Part shown: positions 33,081 through 37,881 of the stretch, piece after piece
Numbering within the stretch: the stretch's first letter is position 1
Layout of the letters: every line of letters starts with the position of its first letter
Assembly: GCA_001899635.1 (NCBI GenBank)
Contig: MKVQ01000046.1
Location: forward strand, 1-37,881
Source of the DNA: Myxococcales bacterium 68-20
GTDB taxonomy: Bacteria; Myxococcota_A; Polyangia; Polyangiales; Polyangiaceae
DNA length: 37,881 nt
Direction of reading: 5' to 3'
Made by a program: the position numbers and the translations under genes
The notes under the pieces: model-generated
Seen by the model: the letters and a program-made list of their open reading frames with translations, nothing else
Told to the model about the DNA's origin: nothing
Databases searched by the model: none

Positions 33081-33920
33081 ATGGATGCGTTCGAAAAGAA
33101 GGTGGTTCTCATCACCGGTGCCTCGTCGGGAATGGGTAAGGAAACCTCCCTTGCGCTCGCACGCGAGGGGCATGTCGTGTACGGGGCAGCGCGTCGCGTC
33201 GAGAGGATGCGCGATCTGGTGGAGGCGGGCGGTCACGCGGTCGAGCTCGACGTGACCGAGGAGGCTCAGGTTCGAGAGGTCGTTGCTCGCGTTCTCGAAG
33301 AGGCCGGTCGGATCGACGTGCTCGTCAACAACGCGGGCTATGCAGTCTACGGCGCCGTAGAGGACACCAGTCTCGACGACGCACGCCGACAGTTCGAGGT
33401 GAATCTGTTCGGAGCTGCTGCAGTCACCAAGGCGGTCTTGCCCGCCATGCGCGCTCAGCGAAGCGGTCGCATCATCAACGTCTCGTCGATGGGCGGCAAG
33501 GTTCACTCGCCTCTCGGCGCTTGGTACCACTCGTCGAAACACGCGCTCGAAGGCTGGTCCGATTGTCTGCGCATCGAGACGGCACAGTTCGGCATCGACG
33601 TCGTCATCGTGGAGCCCGGCGCGATTGCGACCGAGTTCGGCAGCGTACTCGAACAGCCGATGCTCGAACGCTCTGCCGAAGGCGCCTATGGAGCGATGAC
33701 CAAAGCCGTCGCGCTATCCACGAAAGCGACCTACGAGAAGGGCGGTTCATCCCCGGCGTCAGTCGTCGCGGATACGATATCGAAGGCCATTGTCGTGCGG
33801 CGCCCGAACACCCGCTACGTCGTCGGGAAGTACGCGCGGCCGCTTCTGTTCATGCGGCGCTGGCTCAGCGATCGGCTCTTCGACGCGATCATCATGAGCC
33901 AGGTCAAACGGACGACCTGA
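33081..33920 (+). CDS. Short-chain dehydrogenase/reductase (SDR)
   Basis: This 279-residue classical SDR has the nucleotide-binding motif TGASSGMG at residues 12-19, NNAGYAVYG from residue 83 and the catalytic Ser136, Tyr149 and Lys153 in YHSSK. The motif VEPGAIATEF follows the active site, as is usual. It probably oxidises or reduces a hydroxyl or keto group with NAD(P)(H) in the cytosol; the substrate is not predictable. The start is unequivocal: GAAGGAGAAGGA precedes the ATG. It may be controlled by the AraC regulator upstream, although a 650-base gap separates it from that transcript. Confidence 0.93.
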   Translation: MDAFEKKVVLITGASSGMGKETSLALAREGHVVYGAARRVERMRDLVEAGGHAVELDVTEEAQVREVVARVLEEAGRIDVLVNNAGYAVYGAVEDTSLDDARRQFEVNLFGAAAVTKAVLPAMRAQRSGRIINVSSMGGKVHSPLGAWYHSSKHALEGWSDCLRIETAQFGIDVVIVEPGAIATEFGSVLEQPMLERSAEGAYGAMTKAVALSTKATYEKGGSSPASVVADTISKAIVVRRPNTRYVVGKYARPLLFMRRWLSDRLFDAIIMSQVKRTT

Positions 33921-34012
33921 TGAGGCCCATTTCATCGCGAGGCCGAGCGGTTCGCTCCCTGCTCCCTTCCGTCGCCTTCATGCTCGCCGCTCCGCGCGTC
34001 GCACACGCCCGC

Positions 34013-34247
34013 TCTTCGGCTCCGACGATCACGCTCAGGCCGCAGCGAACCTCTTCTCGCTCATCGCCTCCTGCCGGCTGCACGACCTCGACGCCGAGGC
34101 CCACCTCGCCGACCTATTCGGGGCCTGCCGTACTGGCCTCGCGACCGCTACCTCGAGCTCGCCCGAAGTACTGGACCTCGACTCGAGCCGTGCGCGCTCC
34201 TGCCTCCGATCGGGCACGTCACCGTGCCGCCTCCCGCGGAACAGTAG
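34013..34247 (+). pseudogene. IS66 transposase C-terminal relic
   Basis: Plus-strand frames read GSDDHAQAAANLFSLIASCR with LHDLDAEAHLADLF, then after a frameshift LPYWPRDRYLELA, and finally GHVTVPPPAEQ with a stop at 34245-34247. These are the characteristic ending blocks of IS66 TnpC transposases (the IS66_C domain, where an RDRYLELAPKYW-like block is common). The DDE catalytic part is absent. It lies 160 bases upstream of the second copy of the surface-protein cassette. Confidence 0.72.
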
Positions 34248-34409
34248 TCGTCGTCGGACTGAGCTGGCCTGCACGCTCGACGGTCTGCGCCACCCCCGCG
34301 GCATCGCCATCACGCTCCTTCAGGCAGCGGATACCCAGATACCGAGCGTTCTCTCGGCTAGCCATGGGGCACCGCGGCAGTTAGCATCGGACGCCGAGGT
34401 TTCGGGATT

Positions 34410-35447
34410 GTGGCCAGGAGCGTGCGCGCTCGCGTATGGGCATGGAGCGCGGTGGTGGCAGCGACGTTTGCGTCGTGGCCGGCGCGAGCGGAGAACGCAC
34501 CCTTCACACTCGCGTGGTCCGCTCCGGCCGGATGCCCTTCGGCCGAGGATATCGTCGACGCGACACGCCTCCGCTTGAACGAGGCGGCCCCGGACCGCTC
34601 GGCGGAGCTCTTGGTGACGGGCACGGTGACCGAGGAGCGCGGTGGGTTTGTCGTCGAGCTCCAGACGACGGATGCGTCGGGGCGAGCCGTCGGGAGGCGA
34701 GCGATCCGCGTGAACGGACCGCGCTGCCGCGCGGTCGAGGAGCCGACCGCGCTCGTGCTCGCGCTGCTCGTCGCCAGTGCGCCCCCCGGCACGACGCCTC
34801 TGCCCCCTCCGGAGCCGCCGGAGGCTCCGCCTCCCGAAGCGCCGCCGTCGGAGCCGTCGCCGCGTACGCCGCCTTCGGGCTTCGCGAGAACGACGGCGTC
34901 TCCGCGATTGGCGCCGGAGGCGCGAGAGTCTCCCGCTCATGTCGCTCTCGGCCTAGACGGCGTGACGTCGGTCGGTGCACTTCCGATCGCCGGCTTGGGA
35001 GTTGCGATTCGCGGGACCTACGCGACGGGCTCGCTTCTCTTCGGTGTCGAAGGAAGCTTCGAGGTTGGTGGAACGGTGCGCGCTCGCGGCGGCGAAGTGG
35101 CGTTCCAGCTCGCTCGTGCATCGCTGCTTGCGGGCGTGCAGCTACTTGCCACCCGGCGGCTCGAGCTCGCGCTCACGGTCCGTGCGTGCGGCGGCACGCT
35201 TCGCGTCCTACCCACCAACGTGTCCGTGGTCCGGACGAACGCGCGCCCTGCGGCCTTTGTCGGCTCCGGGCTCCTTCTTCGGATGCCGCTTGTCCCCGGC
35301 TTCCATGCGGAGGTGTTCCCCGAGCTCGAGGCCACCATCGTGCGCGACCAGTTCAACATCCGCGACGGGGACGTGCTCTACCCCATCCATACGCCCGAGC
35401 GATTCGCCGCTCGCCTATCGCTCGGGCTTGCGTACGTATTCCGCTGA
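34410..35447 (+). CDS. Secreted outer-membrane-like protein, cassette copy 2
   Basis: A GTG at 34410, with GAGGT about nine bases upstream, starts a 345-residue protein. The signal peptide ends around SWPARA-EN. The N-terminal domain has the same paired cysteines as copy 1 (PAGCPSAEDIVDATRLRL and VNGPRCRAVEEPTALVLAL). A strongly Pro/Glu-rich linker (PPPEPPEAPPPEAPPSEP) leads to a barrel-like C-terminal half ending FAARLSLGLAYVFR. Sequence identity to copy 1 is low but layout, cysteines and neighbours agree. The function is unknown. The sigma gene follows 60 bases later. Confidence 0.8.
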   Translation: MARSVRARVWAWSAVVAATFASWPARAENAPFTLAWSAPAGCPSAEDIVDATRLRLNEAAPDRSAELLVTGTVTEERGGFVVELQTTDASGRAVGRRAIRVNGPRCRAVEEPTALVLALLVASAPPGTTPLPPPEPPEAPPPEAPPSEPSPRTPPSGFARTTASPRLAPEARESPAHVALGLDGVTSVGALPIAGLGVAIRGTYATGSLLFGVEGSFEVGGTVRARGGEVAFQLARASLLAGVQLLATRRLELALTVRACGGTLRVLPTNVSVVRTNARPAAFVGSGLLLRMPLVPGFHAEVFPELEATIVRDQFNIRDGDVLYPIHTPERFAARLSLGLAYVFR

Positions 35448-35507
35448 TCGCGGGGAATCGTAGTCGGGACGTTAAAAAGAAACGTACCGCTGAGCATTAA
35501 AGACTGT

Positions 35508-36047
35508 GTGGACGCCTCGCTGCACTTAGCCGAAGCCCGACGCGAGGCTACGGACGACGAGGTGGCCGCACGGATGACGATCGAGCAGCTCTTCTCCGCG
35601 CACGTCGATTTCGTCTGGCGGAGCCTCCGACACTTCGGTGTGGCAGAGATTGACCTCGACGATCAGACACAAGAGGTTTTTCTCGTCGCGCACCGGCGTC
35701 TGGCTCAGTGGAGCGGCGATCAACCTCGAGCATGGCTCGGGGCCATCGCCCGCCGCTGCGCAGCGGCCTATCGCAGGCGAAGCCATCGGCGTCACGAGCA
35801 GTCGGTCGAGGCGGTGCCGGAAGGGCTGGCTCCTCACGACCCTGCGCTGCGTGCCGAGGTCGATCGCCTGAGCCGGATCTTGGATTCGCTCGACGAGGAC
35901 AAGCGAGCCGTCTTTCTCTTGTACGAGGTCGAAGAAATGACGATGCGGGAAGTCGCTGAGATCGTCGGATGCACCCTCCCGACAGCGTACGCGCGCCTCT
36001 ATGCGGCTCGGCGTGACCTTGCACGCGTGCTCGAGGAAGCCCGATGA
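35508..36047 (+). CDS. ECF sigma factor, cassette copy 2
   Basis: This 179-residue sigma-70-like protein has region 2 (FSAHVDFVWRSLRHFGVA, DDQTQEVFLVAHRRL) and region 4 (FLLYEVEEMTMREVAEIVGC then TLPTAYARLYAARRDL). The N-terminal extension of about 25 residues matches the position of that in copy 1. The start is a GTG at 35508 with no good ribosome site; the ATG at 35574 has GAGG at long spacing and is a real alternative, but it would remove the shared extension. The stop overlaps the next start as ATGA at 36044-36047, as in copy 1. Sequence divergence in region 4 suggests the two sigma factors recognise different promoters. Confidence 0.92.
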   Translation: MDASLHLAEARREATDDEVAARMTIEQLFSAHVDFVWRSLRHFGVAEIDLDDQTQEVFLVAHRRLAQWSGDQPRAWLGAIARRCAAAYRRRSHRRHEQSVEAVPEGLAPHDPALRAEVDRLSRILDSLDEDKRAVFLLYEVEEMTMREVAEIVGCTLPTAYARLYAARRDLARVLEEAR

Positions 36048-36841
36048 GGAACGATCCCCCCCGCCTCGCGGATGAAGGCTCGGAGGCGCTACGAGCCCTC
36101 CTGCTCTTGCGTCGTGCAGGCCCCGGTCCTTCGAGGTCCGATCGGATCGCGGAGCGCCTCGCAGCCGCCGGAGTCATGTCCGCCACGCAGAAACGCGCCG
36201 TTGGCAAGGCGTCGCTCGTAGGTCTTTCGCTCGGCGCCCTCGTACTGCTCGCTGCGGGAGGCGCGGTCCTCTTTACACGAAGCGCGGCGGTCTCGCCGGC
36301 GCCTGCGAAGTCGCTCAGCGTGACGGCGCCGGTGCAGGCACTCGAGTCTGCGGAGCCCCAGCAGGCCGAGCTCGTGCAACCTCCCTCGATCGTCCCTTCG
36401 ACTACCTCTGCGGGCGCTTCGCACGCACCGGCTTCCGAAGTGCCTGGACCGGCGCGGACGGTCTCGGTGGACGAGCTTCCCACCGTCGCCGCGACGAACT
36501 CTGCCGCGCGACGAACTGCGGAGCCGCCGTCGAACGCAGGCTTGTCCGAGCTCCAGATCGTCCAGCGCGCGCAGGCCTCGCTTTCGTCCGATCCCGCGCG
36601 TGCGCTCGAGCTCGCGCGGACGCACGAGCGCACTTTCCCCGCAGGAGAGTTCGTGCAGGAGCGCGAGGTGATCGCCGTGGACGCGCTCGCGCGGCTCCAC
36701 CGTCGCGAAGAGGCGACGACCCGCGCACGGGCGCTCCTTCGTCACCACCCGGCCACGCCGTATGCCGCTCGGCTGGAAGCTGCGCTCGGGACCCCACTCA
36801 TTTCGACATCGAACTCCGAAGGCAATTCTGGGGCACCGTAA
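36044..36841 (+). CDS. Single-pass membrane protein with TPR-like domain, cassette copy 2
   Basis: The 265-residue protein has a cytosolic N-terminus of about 55 residues, one membrane helix (LVGLSLGALVLLAAGGAVLF), a linker with TVSVDELPTVA and a C-terminal helical domain (LSELQIVQRAQASLSSDPAR, FVQEREVIAVDALARLHRRE, RARALLRHHPATPYAARLEA). These align with copy 1 at 21755-22468 in every part. The conserved linker motif and coupling to an ECF sigma gene argue for a membrane-tethered regulator. Whether it acts as an anti-sigma is not shown by any motif. The next gene follows after 30 bases. Confidence 0.8.
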   Translation: MRNDPPRLADEGSEALRALLLLRRAGPGPSRSDRIAERLAAAGVMSATQKRAVGKASLVGLSLGALVLLAAGGAVLFTRSAAVSPAPAKSLSVTAPVQALESAEPQQAELVQPPSIVPSTTSAGASHAPASEVPGPARTVSVDELPTVAATNSAARRTAEPPSNAGLSELQIVQRAQASLSSDPARALELARTHERTFPAGEFVQEREVIAVDALARLHRREEATTRARALLRHHPATPYAARLEAALGTPLISTSNSEGNSGAP

Positions 36842-36871
36842 CGGGGCTCCGTTCCTCGAGGACATGTTGCC

Positions 36872-37813
36872 ATGTTGCGAAGCATCGCGCGCGTGAGCGC
36901 GCTAATGACCCTTGTCGTGCCGACGACTGTGGTGCTCGTCGGCGGCTGTGGTGAGAGTGTCACCGTGGCCGACGCCCTTGGCTCCGGACCGATCTTCGGT
37001 TCGGCCGACGCAGGCGAGGACGCGATCGCTCCTACAAACGAGATGGACGCCGAGGCCGTGGACGTCCTGATGTGCCCGGTGATGACGTGCACATTCCCCC
37101 AGGCGACCTGCCCCTCGTCCGCATCTCCCTGCGACGTCGACCTCCTCTCGGATGACGAGAACTGCGGGGCCTGCGGAGTTCGCTGCAGCGGACCGGGCGT
37201 CGACCACAGCAAGTGGACGTGCGTCGATGGGAAATGCACGTTCAGCTGCGACAGCGCCGACCGGCGCAACTGCGACGGCAATCCGACGAACGGCTGTGAG
37301 ACGCTCATCACCGACGTGACGAACTGCGGGGCCTGCGGGCGGCAGTGCGCGGAAGGTCAGATCTGTGACGAGGGCAAGTGCAAGCCCCGGTGCGAGTCGT
37401 GGGGCCTCCCGGACGAGTGCCCGCATCCTCAGCTCCCGACGAGCGCCATCTGCACCGACCTGCGAACGGACGACCAGAACTGTGGAGCCTGCGGCAACGT
37501 CTGCGACCCGACCGGGCCGGATCTGCCTCCGCTCACCTCGGACATGTACTACGGCTGCGGAGCCGAGAAGTGCGGGGTCCCGAAGTGCAGGCAAGCTCAA
37601 AGGGCGGACTGCAACTCCGACCTTACGGATGGCTGCGAAGTCGAGCTCGTCACGGCGGACAACTGCGCGGCGTGCGGTGACAAGTGCGGGCCGGGCCAGG
37701 CCTGCCTCTCCAACCCGCTGACCTCGAGCGCTCAATGCGTGTGCGCGCCGGGAGAGACGCTCTGCTTCGGCTTCCTGTGCGTGCGCGTGGAGGACGATCC
37801 CAACAACTGTTGA
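36872..37813 (+). CDS. Cys-rich NCGACG-repeat lipoprotein, cassette copy 2, truncated
   Basis: The 313-residue product has a signal peptide ending VLVGGC, a lipobox. It repeats the block pattern of copy 1: NCDGNPTNGCETLI with TNCGACGRQC, DQNCGACGNVCDPTGPDLPP with MYYGCGAEKC, and DCNSDLTDGCEVELV with DNCAACGDKC. It ends ...EDDPNNC and a TGA, exactly where copy 1 and every other repeat continue with Gly-Ala-Cys-Gly. Copy 1 has about 80 more residues after this point. A premature stop or deletion is therefore likely. No ribosome site is strong, but the ATG follows GAGGACATGTTGCC. Confidence 0.85.
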   Translation: MLRSIARVSALMTLVVPTTVVLVGGCGESVTVADALGSGPIFGSADAGEDAIAPTNEMDAEAVDVLMCPVMTCTFPQATCPSSASPCDVDLLSDDENCGACGVRCSGPGVDHSKWTCVDGKCTFSCDSADRRNCDGNPTNGCETLITDVTNCGACGRQCAEGQICDEGKCKPRCESWGLPDECPHPQLPTSAICTDLRTDDQNCGACGNVCDPTGPDLPPLTSDMYYGCGAEKCGVPKCRQAQRADCNSDLTDGCEVELVTADNCAACGDKCGPGQACLSNPLTSSAQCVCAPGETLCFGFLCVRVEDDPNNC

Positions 37814-37837
37814 TGAGCACGTGAAGACGCGGGAATA

Positions 37838-37881
37838 TGGTGAAGTTCACCGGTGAAGAACATGGCCGTCGGCGGTGAACT
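37838..37881. repeat. Cluster of GGTGAA palindromes at window edge
   Basis: The unit GGTGAA occurs at about 37839, 37852 and 37874. TTCACCGGTGAA at 37846-37857 is a perfect 12-base palindrome, and AGTTCACCG at 37844-37852 pairs with CGGTGAACT at 37873-37881, giving a 9-base stem with a 20-base loop. It starts 30 bases after the truncated Cys-rich gene. It could be a terminator without U-tract, an operator or the end of a mobile element; the window ends here. Confidence 0.5.

Noticed and set aside
1-37881. CRISPR arrays, tRNA or rRNA genes
   Set aside because: No regularly spaced repeats and no cloverleaf or rRNA-like segments were noticed on either strand; weak candidates could still escape reading by eye.

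Overview
This is a GC-rich window with dense genes, short intergenic gaps and the codon habits of a predatory or soil deltaproteobacterium. Several families point to Myxococcota, probably the Polyangiales/Sorangiineae side: a DUF6184-type Cys-rich lipoprotein, Stig1-like NCGACG-repeat lipoproteins, beta-propeller and RCC1 lipoproteins, an IgGFc-binding-like surface protein, and ECF sigma factors in operon with TPR-bearing membrane proteins. That placement is inference; no rRNA or marker gene is present.

Region A (about 1-18.1 kb) is a stress-response and redox island. Intact genes, mostly on the minus strand up to 14 kb, are dnaK, an aldehyde dehydrogenase, two zinc-free MDR oxidoreductases, a three-domain cNMP-binding/glutaredoxin-like/thioredoxin-reductase fusion, an HdeD-type membrane protein, a DUF6184 lipoprotein, a UBP zinc finger protein and a DJ-1/PfpI protein. 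On the plus strand follow a zinc alcohol dehydrogenase, a small conserved protein and a Kup K+ transporter. Between them lies a graveyard of decayed genes of the same kinds: glucose dehydrogenase 3' end (with its last segment inverted in place), aldo/keto reductase, ClpB N-domain, HAD phosphatase, a second thioredoxin-reductase tail, and probable DUF2267, DUF2905 and TPP-enzyme fragments.

Region B (about 18.1-20.0 kb) has no intact gene. It holds an IS21-type IstB fragment, an unrecognised open frame and a multiply frameshifted glutamate 5-kinase (proB) relic.

Region C (20.0-29.4 kb, all plus strand) is a tightly coupled eight-gene unit: outer-membrane-like protein, ECF sigma factor, single-pass membrane protein with periplasmic TPR-like domain (putative anti-sigma), Cys-rich lipoprotein, two beta-propeller lipoproteins, RCC1-repeat lipoprotein and IgGFc-binding-like lipoprotein. 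Several junctions are ATGA or GTGA overlaps. A decayed Cys-rich lipoprotein follows.

Region D (29.4-34.4 kb) holds an SDR relic, an AraC-type regulator, a small membrane protein, an intact SDR and an IS66 transposase C-terminal relic.

Region E (34.4-37.8 kb) is a diverged second copy of the first four genes of region C in the same order: OM-like protein, ECF sigma, TPR membrane protein, Cys-rich lipoprotein. The Cys-rich protein stops inside a repeat, just before a cluster of GGTGAA palindromes at the window edge. This duplicated sigma-controlled surface-protein cassette is the best candidate here for a poorly described biological system.
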